Shown piece after piece: positions 35,323-46,559 of a DNA stretch of 64,000 bases. Numbering within the stretch: the first letter of the stretch is position 1; each line of letters begins with the position of its first letter. The stretch spans positions 247,969 to 311,968 of the forward strand of contig NW_004797285.1 in NCBI RefSeq assembly GCF_000002075.1, given 5' to 3'. This DNA is from Aplysia californica (Eukaryota; Mollusca; Gastropoda; Aplysiida; Aplysiidae). A model generated the notes under the pieces. The model ran no database searches and had not been told where the DNA came from. It was given only the letters and a program-made list of their open reading frames with translations. Both the position numbers and the translations under genes were made by a program.

Positions 35323-35400
35323 CAGTCGACTACGGATGAGTTGATGTCTGGGGAGGGAAAAAGATCAATTCATCCGAAGTTCAACTTAATCTGCAAAGAG
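35323..35400. mobile_element. Tigger-like MITE end
   Basis: TA followed by CAGTCGACTACGGATGAGTT. Only one end is recognisable. Confidence 0.4.
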
Positions 35401-35479
35401 GAGGTGCTGGGACCTGAGAAAAAGATCAAATTTAATTAAGCATATTCAACACAAGCGTAGTAAACTTTTTTGGTTACTT

Positions 35480-35640
35480 TAGAGACAGGACCTCTGCCTT
35501 TAATGTCCATCTCCGATAGGACTGAGCCAAATATGCTGTTAACCTTGGAAACTCCACTAAACGATCCGAATGCCCAGTCTGGGATTCGAACCAAGACCAC
35601 CTGCTCCTTTGCTCAGCATGATACCAACTGAACAGACGGA
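35480..35640 (-). mobile_element. SINE-4 (tRNA-derived) copy
   Basis: The minus strand reads GTTCAGTTGGTATCATGCTG (A box) and GGTTCGAATCC (B box), then ATTTGGCTCAGTCCTATCGG and GGTCCTGTCTC. A diverged copy of the 3' part is at 46310-46400. Confidence 0.75.
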
Positions 35641-35647
35641 GCATTGG

Positions 35648-35846
35648 TGTGGGTGGTTGACGGGTGCTCTGGTGTGGTCCAGGTTTGCTCCTTCTTTCCT
35701 ATCAAAAATCTATCGTCCTTATCTCTCCTTTTTAGTTTTTAAAAATGTTTGTTACTCTCTTGTAACACCTCTAATCTACTGGCGCTCATGTGACCTTATG
35801 CAGTTGCGAGCGCCGTAAAACCTATAGGCCTACTAAAACTGAACTG
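35648..35846 (+). mobile_element. SINE-2 copy with GGCGCTC-type tail
   Basis: It has the SINE-2 head GTGGGTGGTTGACGGGTGCT but the tail GGCGCTCATGTGACCTTATG...GCGAGCGCCGTAAAACC. The GGCGCTC/GAGCGCC tail type is therefore not confined to SINE-1. Confidence 0.85.
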
Positions 35847-36257
35847 ACGGTGCATCGGTGCATGTGTGATATGGCCTATATAACTTGAATAAATAAGTGT
35901 GTAATGATTCACCAAGCAGGGTGATTGACGCCTGACGGTCCAATAGAATCTGAGGAGATAAAGGTTTGTTGGGGGGGGGGGGGGGGGGGGGGATGCCCAA
36001 AGCACCGCCCGAAAACTTGCTTGTTATATTCGAGGTATTTTGTTAATTTTAATGAATGATAAAAATGAAAATCCAAGGGAATTTTTCTTTTTCCGTTGAA
36101 TCTGAGTTCATTGTACACATGTGTTACGTATTCAAGTTTCACGGTACCACTTTAGTCTGTCTCGGCATAATAATGGTCATTTAGTTCTTGGACAAAATAA
36201 GACTGACAGACAGAAACATTAGAGAGAAAGTAAAGAAGTAGGACCTACCTTTATATA

Positions 36258-36436
36258 CTGTCCCCGTGGTTTTATGCATACCGCATAATTTAGCAAAATT
36301 TTATCATTTTTTGCATAATTTCTGATTATTTTCCTTTATCTTTCTTTGTTAAAATTAACAGAATCGCATAATTTCACATTTTTGGGGTCAGTTTGCATAA
36401 TTTCAGAATTTTTCTTGCATAAAACGACGGGGACAG
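36258..36436. mobile_element. MITE family F, copy 1
   Basis: A 179-bp element with inverted ends CTGTCCCCGTGGTTTTATGC and (complement of right) CTGTCCCCGTCGTTTTATGC, flanked by ATA on both sides. The interior repeats GCATAATTT. A second, inverted copy is at 52428. Confidence 0.8.
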
Positions 36437-36454
36437 ATAACATCACTTTATCAG

Positions 36455-36560
36455 TGGCACTCATGTAACGTATCACCTCTAAACTTTACACTTATATTAA
36501 TTTTATTTATATTACTTATTTGTGTCGCAAGTGCTGTAAAACTCTTTATTAATAAAAATT
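36455..36560 (+). mobile_element. SINE tail copy with enlarged loop
   Basis: GGCACTCATGTAACG is followed by an AT-rich insert of about 40 bp before GTCGCAAGTGCTGTAAAAC. The stem sequence is kept while the loop has grown. Confidence 0.55.
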
Positions 36561-36734
36561 CAAAATACTTTCTCTAAATTTAAATTTAAAATAATACTTA
36601 AAACTTAAATCCAACCTTTCTCAGGCTGGGGATCACACCCAACAGTTTATAGAATTTCTTTTCATCATTTTAAAAAGACGCCGTACATTATAATTTTGAT
36701 TCATAGTGAAGTGTGAGGAGCACCACAACAATGA

Positions 36735-36830
36735 TTTTTGTTTTGTTTTAGTGAGCATTTTTATGGCACTTGCAACACAATTAGAGGTGCCGAAGAACGT
36801 GTTACATGAAAGTAACAAACACAAAATCAA
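36735..36830 (-). mobile_element. SINE-2 3' part
   Basis: On the minus strand: GTTTGTTACTTTCATGTAAC, GGCACCTCTAATTGTGTTGC, AAGTGCCATAAA. Confidence 0.7.
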
Positions 36831-36836
36831 AGGATA

Positions 36837-36921
36837 AGATAAGATAAGATATCTTTATTGTCCAGATCCTGGCACATTGGTTTAGTGTTTCACCACGTAC
36901 ACACATACGCGCGCGCGCGCA

Positions 36922-36962
<41 letters not shown>

Positions 36963-37966
36963 TCACACACACGCAGGCTTACAGTCACGTGCATAAGACA
37001 TAATATATAGATGAACTGTAATATAAACAATAATCATCTTAAGCTAGACACATACTCTATGTTATTCTGATGCATGCTCTAAGTGTCTAAGGTCATGTCA
37101 TATTGATCCTTAATAACTAGATGGTTAAGAAGAATTTTGATGGATGGTGGTAAAAATGACCTTCTGTATCTTTCTTTGTTACTGATCAGAAGCCTAGGTC
37201 TTTTACGTCTGACTGATGTTTTTATTTGAGGGCAGGGAAGAAGGGGTGTTTGTTATCTTAAAAGATGGAATTAATTAATTTTGTTTTAGTGCAAGTTGTT
37301 ATGTACAATTCGTCCAAGTAAGCTATAATGCAGATGTTGAAATTTTAGCTTTACGAATTACATGCTTTCAGTATTAATTGATTTAATTTTTCTTTTTCAT
37401 GTTGTCTTGTGTTCCCAGTCCGTGCTGTTATACAGACATTAATCTTACTTTCTATGGTTGAATATGGACAGCAATATTTTATCAATGCTAAAATACATGA
37501 GCTTCCTTATTATTATTATTTTTTCGTTATGGTCAGCCTGAATGAGCCCAATTATGGTTGAATCATCCGCAAATTTGATCAGCTCGATGTTACTGTTGTT
37601 TATAAATTGGCAATCGTTGGTGTTTAGTGGGAATAAAACTGGTGACAAAACACATCCTTGAGGGACCCTGTATTTGTTGTGATGTATCATGTATGAGGAA
37701 TGTTTTAATTTTACATACTACTAGGTTCGGTTGGTAAGGAAATTGCCTATCCAGACTATCCATGATATTAAATTGACGTTAACACCTATATTTTCTAGTT
37801 CCTTTAAAAGGATAGCTGACTGGATAGTATTAAAGGCTGATGAAAAATCAACAAACAGGATCCTACAGGACGTTAGAATTAGATGTTGAATAGCAAAGAA
37901 GGAGCAAACAACACCGCAGCACTTGCCAACCACCCACACAAAACGAGTCACACAGTGACAATACAT
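36837..37966 (-). mobile_element. LINE, 5'-truncated copy B with RT domain
   Basis: Minus-strand frames encode ILFVDFSSAFNTIQSAILLK and then VPQGCVLSPVLFPLNTND and IKFADDSTIIGLI. These are the SSAFNTI, PQGCVLSP and FADD motifs of a non-LTR reverse transcriptase. A (TG)n/(CG)n tract and the ending CAATAAAGATATCTTATCTT follow. The frame is broken and the 5' part is missing. Confidence 0.8.
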
Positions 37967-37979
37967 TCTAATATTCTAA

Positions 37980-38155
37980 CAAGAATTGTTTGATGGAAAG
38001 AGAGGCAGAGGCAGACGGAGGGAAAAGATACTGGACAAGATGACAACATGGCTAGGAGCAGCAAGAACAACAGACACCATTGCTGCAACGCAAGACAGAG
38101 TGAAGTGGAGGTCAATGATCGCCCACGCCAGTCGGCAAGGCACCGGGTGATGATG
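37980..38155 (+). mobile_element. LINE C-terminal fragment, + strand
   Basis: Plus-strand frames give GKRGRGRQREKILDKMTTWL and RVKWRSMIAHASRQGTG, the basic RGRQR...W..M tail of another non-LTR element type. It abuts LINE copy B in the opposite direction. Confidence 0.55.
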
Positions 38156-38574
38156 ATTCTAAAAAGATTCTGGATTCGTTGTCAGGCCACTGTGAATGAG
38201 CTATAGATCAGGAGTCTAGAGGCAGTAGAGGGGATTGATAGGGCCAGAGCATGTGACTGAACGAGTTGTATCACGCATAAACCTGACAGGCTCCAACAAC
38301 TCTTTTTTTTTGGGTGGGTGCCACAGGCAGGTCCTGCCTCTTTTCTTTCTCTGACGTTATTTCTAAATGTAGACTATATAATAATACATGTAGCCTACAT
38401 GTATTTTATATTGTCTTACTCTTACTTTTTCCATGCTGTAAATGACCGTTATTATGTCATTGTTTCCCTCGATCCAAAAATCAAACAAATAGTTGAAATT
38501 GATCCTACTTGATTACCCCCTGTACACTGATGATAAATTGAAAGAACAGGGTGGCCAATGGGATCATTTTTTGT

Positions 38575-38640
38575 TTTGTTTTAGTAAGAGTTTTACGGCG
38601 CTCGCAACTGCATAAGGTTACGTTATATGAGCGGTTTTAT
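38575..38640 (-). mobile_element. Orphan SINE tail
   Basis: Minus strand: GCTCATATAACGTAACCTTA...GTTGCGAGCGCCGTAAAA, with no recognisable head. Confidence 0.65.
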
Positions 38641-39330
38641 TCGCAACAATTCACCGCAAAGCCTGATTTTTGTCAATATACTGTATTTCTATTTAAATGT
38701 TAAAATGCTAAAAATGTGATGTTAATACATCCTTATTTTAAAATAACTTTTTAATTTGAATAACATTTAAAATTTTAACGTTTTTCACAACTTTCCGTAA
38801 AGGCCATTAAAAAAAAAAATAATAAAATCAAGGATTCGGTAGGGGTCAGCAACGGAAAACAGATCTTGCAATTTTTTGCACCTACAATATTTCCTTCGGG
38901 TCTCTCCGAAGTCTAGACATTTTGTTAAAATGTGATTAATGTTACAAATCTGTACGGCTTCTTATCTCCCCGAAGGAGGTATTTTATGTGTCAGGGACAT
39001 GTGTCCGATGCGTAAAAATGATTTCGTCTCTTCTACTCTTCTGGAGAGGTCCGAAGGTTTTCCTGGACCCAGTTTGGGCTTAATGTTGTGTAGTTTGTTG
39101 TTGGTTTGATTCTGCCAGTGAGTCCCTCGCAGACTGGAGGTTTATTTTTAAAGTCAGTCTGGGAGAGTGTTCGCAGTTGGTCCCAACAGAAGGGAGAAGG
39201 ATTCCTTCGCCAGGCGGTCCACTTGCTCGTTTCCTCGGATGCCCACATGGCTAGGCAGATATGCGAACACGATACTTTTCGTATTTCCCAGTTTCAGTCA
39301 AAGTGTGTATTTTTTGTTGTAACCTATTAG

Positions 39331-39410
39331 ATAAAATAAGATAAGAGATAAGATACATATTTATTTTCCAGATTCTCGCACATTGGTTTGGTGTTTCACC
39401 CCGTGTACAC

Positions 39411-39445
<35 letters not shown>

Positions 39446-39453
39446 CACACACA

Positions 39454-39491
<38 letters not shown>

Positions 39492-40020
39492 CACACACGT
39501 GGGCGTACAATCACATGCATAATATAAAAGAGCAGCAATATAAACAATAATAATCTTGAGATATACACACTCATGTTAAATGATGCAGGATCTAAGGTCG
39601 TAAGTATATTTATATATATATACAAGATGGTTAAGATGGATGCATTTTGATAGATGATGGTAAAAATGACCTTCTATATCTTTCTCTGTTACAGATCAGA
39701 AGCCTAGGTATTTTACTACTGACTGATGTTTTTATTTGAGGGAACAAGGGCTGCTTGTCGTCTAAAAAGATGGAATTAATTTTTTTTAGTGCAAGCTGTT
39801 ATGTACAATTCATCCAAGTAGGGGAATGTAGATGTTGGGATTTTACATGCTTTCCGTATTTGTCGATTTAATTTTTCTTTATTTTGTTGTCTTGAGTTCC
39901 CTGCCCATGCTGTTATACAAAAATGGATCATACTTTCTATGGTTGCATGGTAAAATATGGCCATCAACGTTTTATCAACTTTAAAATACTTTAGCTTCCT
40001 TAGAAAAAAAATAATCTTTT
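39331..40020 (-). mobile_element. LINE copy C, nested inside LINE D
   Basis: The 3' end is the same as copies A and B (CCAATGTGCGAGAATCTGG, TATCTTATC tail, TG/CG repeat). RT C-terminal residues IESMIHFCITAWAGNSRQQN and LNRQIRKACKI lie at 39967-39850. It is the younger insertion, since it interrupts LINE D. Confidence 0.75.
39411..39486. repeat. (CAGA)n(CA)n(CG)n microsatellite
   Basis: A compound simple repeat inside the 3' end of LINE C. Confidence 0.95.
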
Positions 40021-41044
40021 GTTCACTTTTTTTTTATGCAGGACAGAAGTGTGGACACGCCAGTTGTTGTTGTACATGTATTAAGCACCACGCACTCATC
40101 TTGATTTTGGTAATGAATTAGAGTCCAATCACAACTGAATAACTGAGAAAAAACAAAATAAGCACAGAACAAAGTGAGCACACCCGGTCGCCACAGAGTA
40201 GCGCCCCCCCCCCCCCACAAAAAAAACATGGGCGAAAGAGTGTGTAGTTTGTAAGTGAGGTGGTGCAAAATAGTCAGATATGATTTATAAAAGGAAAGAT
40301 TTGTATTGTAAGGAGAATTTCTTACTGAGTCCAGAGCCATGTCAACAATGACGACAGTGGCCTCCTCAGAGAAAATGGAGACTTCGGGATGGAGTGTCCT
40401 CTGGTGTGTACTGTTTGGGGATATGGCAGCGGCCCCCCGCCCCCTCAACAGAGTCCGATTTGGAGCCATCTGTGAAGATTAGCTCCGCACCGGGATATTT
40501 TTCAATAATTTTTTTTTAGTATTCTGCTTTAAATGTTTTGGTGTTTGTGGTTGCTTTGGTGTGTGTGGTCAGCTGTAAGTTAAGTCTACTTTTGCCTTGG
40601 CGAGGTACCATGGAGGGAGTTCGGGGAAAAAAAAATGTTGGATGTCTTGTTTGGAAAAGTGTATGTTTTTTTGTTGTTGAGGTCCTCAAGCCCCAAGGAC
40701 TCTGAGGCCGAAGGGTTGGGTAAGTTTTTCGTTGGTTTTGAATTTGTTTATGGTGTCTGGCTTTGTTATGAAAATACAGTCGTGTGCTGGGTTCTCTGGT
40801 GCTGAACTTTGCTTAAAATAATTGCGTATTGTAGCGAGATCTGTGTACGTTTGAGTGTGGATGATGGTGTGTTTGCCTCGGCCTGGAGACTCTCCACTGG
40901 AGAAGTGCGGAAAGTCCCCAGGGCGAGGCGGAGTCCTTGGTTTTGTACTGGGTCTAGCATTTTCAGGACGTGGGGTTTTCCCGATCCATAGACCTGACAG
41001 CGATCATTTTTCAGTCGTCTGAGTTCGAGACATTTGTCAAAAGG

Positions 41045-42900
41045 GATAGCCTACATGACTACTTCTACGTAAAAATAATTCGAGTGAGGAAAAGCACCTC
41101 AACACGACAACCATTGTTCAGTGCTGGTAAAAAGCAAGACAGACTGACAGAATCAAAAGAGGGAAAGTAAAGAAGTAGAACAAGCCCTCCCCTAACTACC
41201 TGCAAATCTAAGACTGAGTGTGAAAAGGCCTCGGCTCGGTACAGTACCGTACAAAAGCATCAGAAAATTAAAAAGAAAACCTAAGCTGACAATGAAATAA
41301 CAATACTGCATACAGTGTAAATAGCATCAAACAATTTTTATTGCACATCGACAACAATTCAGTCATAATAAATAATAATATAACATTAGTAACAATTAAT
41401 TGTAACCCCAAATCCAGGTATTATTAGCACAACAATAATGGTCATACATTTCAAAGAGGGTTCTTTCTCTCAGTTAAAACCATAATTACCAGTACCTGCA
41501 ATATCTGTCACCACAGAATCAGTACTGTCTAGTCTAAAGTAAAAGCATAAAAGCAATCAAAATTACAGTACAGACCCACTCTTCATGATCATACAAAAGT
41601 ATGTTATACAGTGGAGTCAACTTAAGGCAATCCACATGAAAGACACCAGAGCATAATATTAATACTGATGCTGTCATTGTTAAAAATATATTGTATATGC
41701 AATTTTCACAATTTTACAAGAGAGCCAAAAAACCGAATGTCGTTACCAAAAAAACTCAACAAACTCTTTGCAAACATTTTTAGAATACAAATTTGATTAT
41801 AATTATAATCACTTCCTTATTATTTTTAAAGCAAATGTTTTCCTGGAAACAACATTCAGTTACATACTTGGCTCTCCTGTCAAATTGTAAAAACCGCATA
41901 AACACAGTATTCGCACACATTTACACTTAACACTGCCATCTACCAACTGTTAGAGTGGAACACTCATTATTAAACTAAAGTAAATTTGCCCAGCTTTACC
42001 GCGAGCGATTTGGCTGCCACGAGTACACACGACACACACACTGTGGCTGCTTCACTTCATTATCTCTTTCAGACACACGTCTCTGCAAGCTTGGCCTATT
42101 TCTAGGCGCTAACCAATTTTTTCTTGATTTACGTTGATTATGAATTGCTGTCAGATTCATTGAAACAAAAGTCAATGATGATAGAATTACATGAAATTTT
42201 CAAGATATATTCAGAAATAAACGTACTTTATAGAAAAACCTCTTTTGCGACACATAGATATCATGATAAAACTCCCATTCTGAATGTCTAGATCTAGAAT
42301 AGCGATCAGGGAACGCTCAAGCCATGGTAGAGCAAAAAATGTAAAAAAAAACAACCCTTCACAGCTGAAGAAATGCGCTTTAAAAATTCAAAGCGCTACA
42401 TCAACGATTCAGCTATCACATGGAGTGATTTCCCTTGATATTTACTTCCGTGGAGAAGTTCCCTTCGTTGTTTAGTGTGCCTGGTCGAGTCGGCCAGTGG
42501 TACTGAGCGGAGATTACAGGCCGGCGACGTTGTAAACGGTACTGGAAGTGTTAAATAAGTGGTTTCAGCTGCATAAATGTTTTAATAAATAAAATTCTTG
42601 AGAGACATTTTTACCCCTGGTACTAAGCACAAGTTTGAAACATTTGTCTTTACTAAATAGTGCTCTTTTTACCCTTTTAAAAATTTAATAGAAAAGATGT
42701 GCCAACACCATGATTACGGGTCTGTAGCCACTATGCTGGCACGAGTGCTCAAAAGAAGAAAGGTGGAGGGGGGGGGGGCTGGATAAACAAAGGGAGTGTT
42801 ACCAGAGACAGAAACAGAGGCACCACAGCCACGAACGAGAAGAGCTGGGGCCATTATAATCCTTAATATTTTTGAGATATATGTAAATCTTCTAGAGCAT
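41045..42900. other. Intergenic DNA, no gene
   Basis: AT-rich. One Tigger-like end (TA + CAGTGGAGTCAACTTAAGG) lies at 41611, and a repeat fragment at 41120-41175. No coding similarity. Confidence 0.45.
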
Positions 42901-42904
42901 ACCG

Positions 42905-43610
42905 TACACTTTTGAAATTTATGCTGGCGACAAACCCACAGACGTCGTCATGCGATTGTTGCAACCTCTCCTGGACAAAGGCTATTGGTTATATACAGAT
43001 TCGTACTACACAAGCCCAGATCTTGTTTCACGACTACTTGAGAGGAAAACAATGATCACTGGCACTGTAAAAAAAAACTGGAAGGGCCTCCCTAAGGAGT
43101 TGATGAAGCAGCCCTTGGAGAAGGGGAATCAGCCTATTGATGCAAAGGTCAATTGGTCATTCTAAAGTGGAGGGACAAGAGAGAAGTTGCACTACTGTCA
43201 ACAGGAAACTGTGACAACAGGCTATCAAACAATTTATGGCCTATATACCTCTGAATTGGCGGTCTCTGAAGTGGTGGCAAAAAGTTTTTCTTCATCTTCT
43301 GACTCTCTCCATCACTCAGAGCTCCATTCTCCATAGGAAACTGCAAGCCTCTAAGGGCCAGCCTCAGCTGACTGCGAAAAAGTTTGTTCTGCGTCTCACC
43401 GAACAACTCACTCAGCATGTACCAGAAAGACCAGGAGGCACTCCAGGGTCTGTGTAGACACTGATAAAGCCCAACACCCTGGACAGAAGAGGCATGAGGG
43501 CAAACACACAACACCGTGGTCCCACTTACGAAGTACCTCTCTGCCTCGAACCTTGTTTTGAAAAATACCACACTATAAAAGTGTACTGGCAATACATTCT
43601 CCAAAAATAT
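42905..43610 (+). pseudogene. piggyBac transposase C-terminal half, broken
   Basis: Successive frames encode FEIYAGDKPTDVVMRLLQPL, KGYWLYTDSYYTSPDLVSRL, TGTVKKNWKGLPKELM, LKWRDKREVALLSTGN, IPLNWRSLKWWQKVFLHLLT and KKFVLRLTEQLT. These are the DDE core (the Asp of YTDSYYTS is the second catalytic residue) and the C-terminal region of piggyBac transposases. The N-terminal third is absent and two or more frame changes occur; the Cys-rich tail is degraded. No TTAA ends were found around it. Confidence 0.8.
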
Positions 43611-43899
43611 GCTGAAACATAGAGGTATGCTTTTCTTCTGGGTATCTAGACCTACCTAGTTTTATGTCATTATCATTGCAAATTGTTAGAGAAAAAAATG
43701 TTTGAGGGTGGGTAGTCAGTGTATACCAGCCTTTTTTTTGCCCAAAATTTGATCAATTTTTGAACGCTTGTACAAACAAACAGAAAAAAGATAACACAAA
43801 TCGGTTTGCATTTTCATACAGCTTATTATCTTATCTTAAAAAACTGAAAATTTCATCCATGTAGTTTGGGGAGAGGTCGGTAAGACAGCTACGTTCGTA

Positions 43900-44900
43900 A
43901 AACATGATGTCTTGAAGGCCTTTAGTGGGTGAGGGGGATGTTGTTGCTTGGCTCCAGAAGGCAGAGTTGGCAGCGAAACTTACGAATATAACCGATGTGG
44001 CAAGTCTCGTTCCACTGTACTTGGAAGAGGAGGCCTTGGCAGTGTCCATGGAGATGGATAGTAGAGAACAGCAGGAGTTTGATATGATAAAGAGGCGGTC
44101 GAAGGAGGTTTTCACAGATAATGAGTTTATGACATATTGTAAGCTACGCGAATCGCGATGTACGGGGGAACCGGTGGATGTATTTGCAAATGAACTGAGG
44201 CGGCTGGGAAAGACATGTGGGCTGGAGGGGGCCGGGCTTGATAAAGTCGGTTAAGCTGGCTTTTGTGACAGGGTTACCTTGGAGTGTGTCGGTGGAACTT
44301 CAGCAGATAGTGGGGGTTCAAACGACGATTAACATGTCTGAGCTGGTTGGGAGAGCGAGGATACTTATGGCCAACAAGGAAAGGACTCGGGTAGTGGCAA
44401 GAAGTATGGGAAAGGGTGTTTTGGGTGCGGGGGGGCCCCATTTGTAGCGGGACTGCTCAGATGATTGCTTGGATAGGAGGAAATCAGTTATCTGCTACTG
44501 TTGAGGGGACAAAGGGCACATAGCTGTTCATTGCAAATATGAGCCGAAGGGGAAGCCTAAAAGTGGGCGAGGGACGGGTGGTGGAGGTGCCTCTGGGGGC
44601 ACAAGCGGGATAAGCGCTTGTGTGGAAGAGGAAATTGTAGGTGTACCCGCTATCAGTGTAACCGTTGGAGGGCAATTACGACACGCTCTGGTCGACACCG
44701 GGTGTCCGAACACGATGATTCGGGCAGGACTGGTAGACGCTTGGGAGGATGAAATTTGCACCAAAGCATTTGAAGGGAGAGTTGTGAAAGGAAAGGATGC
44801 CACTGAAGTTGAGTTAATGGTGGTAGATGGGAAGAGGGTGACGACAAAATCGAAAGTGGTAGATAGTCTGGAGGGAGATGTTGCAGGGATGTAAATCTTC
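43900..44900 (+). mobile_element. Fossil gag-protease piece of an LTR retrotransposon
   Basis: A gag-like region, a CCHC zinc knuckle region and a retropepsin segment with the LVDTGC active-site motif follow each other on the plus strand. This is the order of Gypsy-type elements. No reverse transcriptase, integrase or LTR is recognisable. It is broken in several places and looks old. Confidence 0.65.
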
Positions 44901-45249
44901 CGTCTTTTTCCAGCCGACTTGCCATTTGGGCGGGCCAACATGTGTCCGCGATCCGGCCGGCGGAAAAAAAAATCCCGAAATCCTCCGCGATTCGGCTGGC
45001 CAAAAAAAAAAAAAGCGAAATAAATGAAGTAAGAACTGGCTACCTCATTTGCGGGTCCCAGAAGCCCCGAACTGGAAGTTTACATTGGAAAATTGAGTGC
45101 CCACTCGACGCTGGCTTAACTAGTCCGATAATGACGCTGTCACACTTGTTGCTGTGTTAGTTTTCAATTCGAGTTGGATTTATTACCATAGGATAAAAGG
45201 TACAGTGAAAGATCAAAGTGATTGATGACAGGGAAAGCGTTCATTCATA

Positions 45250-45624
45250 ATGGAGCAATTTTCGGTATTGGAGCGTTCCTCGAGCGCGGGTGTGAACATC
45301 GGTTCCTCCATTAAGAACAAATTTAGGCGGCAGTGGTTAGATGAAAATGATGAATCCGGCGGGCTCACGTATAATTATGAGAGGAAATTGACTGATGATG
45401 GTGTTGTGGTGTGTCTGTACTGTCAGGACAAAATCAACTACAGTTCGTCCGGGAAAAAGGCCCTTCACAAACATCCCAAAACTGCTGTGCACCATTCCAA
45501 CAAGAAAGCGCACTTGAGCAACCAGCCCCTCCCGTCTATATTCGCTGCAGCAGCCAGCAGACAAAATGGTGATCTGAATTCAAAGTCACACTCCCAAACA
45601 CAGCAAATTCCGGCCCCCGACTGA
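45250..45624 (+). CDS. 124-codon ORF with BED-like zinc finger, hAT-derived
   Basis: From ATG at 45250: KFRRQWLDENDESG, then CLYCQDKINYSSSGKKALHK with HPKTAVHHSNKK. The C-x2-C...H-x5-8-H finger after a WL start is typical of hAT transposases and of host genes derived from them. It ends IPAPD and stops, just where related proteins continue into the helical block seen in the 18460-19047 ORF. It is short, so probably a transposon remnant. A spliced host gene cannot be excluded, but no further exon was recognised. Confidence 0.45.
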   Translation: MEQFSVLERSSSAGVNIGSSIKNKFRRQWLDENDESGGLTYNYERKLTDDGVVVCLYCQDKINYSSSGKKALHKHPKTAVHHSNKKAHLSNQPLPSIFAAAASRQNGDLNSKSHSQTQQIPAPD

Positions 45625-45639
45625 CCTGCTGTGCTGCAG

Positions 45640-46079
45640 ATGTTTTTGGGCCCAGGGGTGATGAGTAATGTTGCTCATGCCAAGAGTGGTTGGCATTTTG
45701 TGACATTAAAGGTGTGAAATCTACTTTCACTAGTTACAGAAGCAGCTGCTTCAACAATTTGTTTGAGAATGCCTGTGCAGTGTTATGTTATCGTTTGCAC
45801 ATTGTGAGTGGAATTTTTGTCTAATTTTTGTTCTCATTCTCTCATTCTGACCAGAAGTTGGTTTCTGTCCTTGCAGAGATGTTAAGGACAAACATGTTTT
45901 GTCAATTGTGTCAGCATTATTATCCTTCCATCACATTAGACCGTACTGGATGTTGATAAACAGCAGAAAACCGTATGGGACTTTTCCAAAATATTATGTT
46001 CAAATGAAGGACATCGCATCAATATTGAAGCCAAGTCCAATTCAGTACGGCCAGATGATCTCCTGTCAGTGTTTTTTTT
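45640..46079. other. Intergenic DNA downstream of the BED-like ORF
   Basis: Short open frames without recognisable homology. Confidence 0.35.
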
Positions 46080-46200
46080 AGTTTAGTTTTAATAGAGTTT
46101 TTACGGCCCTTGCAACTGCATAAGGTCATATGAGCGCCAAAGGGTGGATGTCAACAGAAAAGTCTTTACATGGAATCAGGCTGAACAATGGTGCTACTTT
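46080..46200 (-). mobile_element. SINE-3 3' part
   Basis: Minus strand: CTGATTCCATGTAAAGACTT, TTCTGTTGACATCCACCC, then GGCGCTCATATGACCTTATG...GCAAGGGCCGTAAAAAC. Confidence 0.7.
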
Positions 46201-46309
46201 CCACATGAGTCATGGAATTTATCAAAGGGTACATAGAAGACCAAACTTAAAATAGAAAGAGGTCAAAGTGGGAAAAGAGCACACATGTGCATATAAGTTT
46301 AACGTCCCT

Positions 46310-46400
46310 ATCAATACTATTAGGTTGTAGAAGAGGCAGGACCTCCGAGTTTAACGTCCATCTCCGAAAGGACAGAGCCAAATGGGCCTCAATAGTCTAT
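46310..46400 (-). mobile_element. SINE-4 3' fragment
   Basis: It shares GCAGGACCTCCG..., TTAACGTCCATCTCCG and GAGCCAAAT with 35480-35540. Confidence 0.5.
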
Positions 46401-46559
46401 CATGAAATTTTTCAAGAAGGCCACTAAGCAGTTCACTAGAGCATCCTTGTGGGTAAGGAGTAAGAATGGTATCCACTGCCTGACCCAAGCATGCATCGTA
46501 AGAGGTGACGAAAAGGGTCAACCAGAACTTTGAATGAGACGGAGGTAAGAAAAGCAATC

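Larger units (their letters stand above)
38850..41040 (-). mobile_element. LINE D with RNase H domain, interrupted by LINE C
   Basis: Minus strand, in order: MLDPVQNQGLRLALGTFRTS and RTQISLQYAIIL (RT C-terminal region), IFTDGSKSD with AAAISP and EATVVIVDMALDSV (RNase H), then after the insertion AHVGIRGNEQVDRLAKESF and a zinc-like tail (THKIPP, HILTKC). This is a Jockey-type order. Several frame changes make it dead. LINE C at 39331-40020 splits the RNase H part. Confidence 0.75.
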
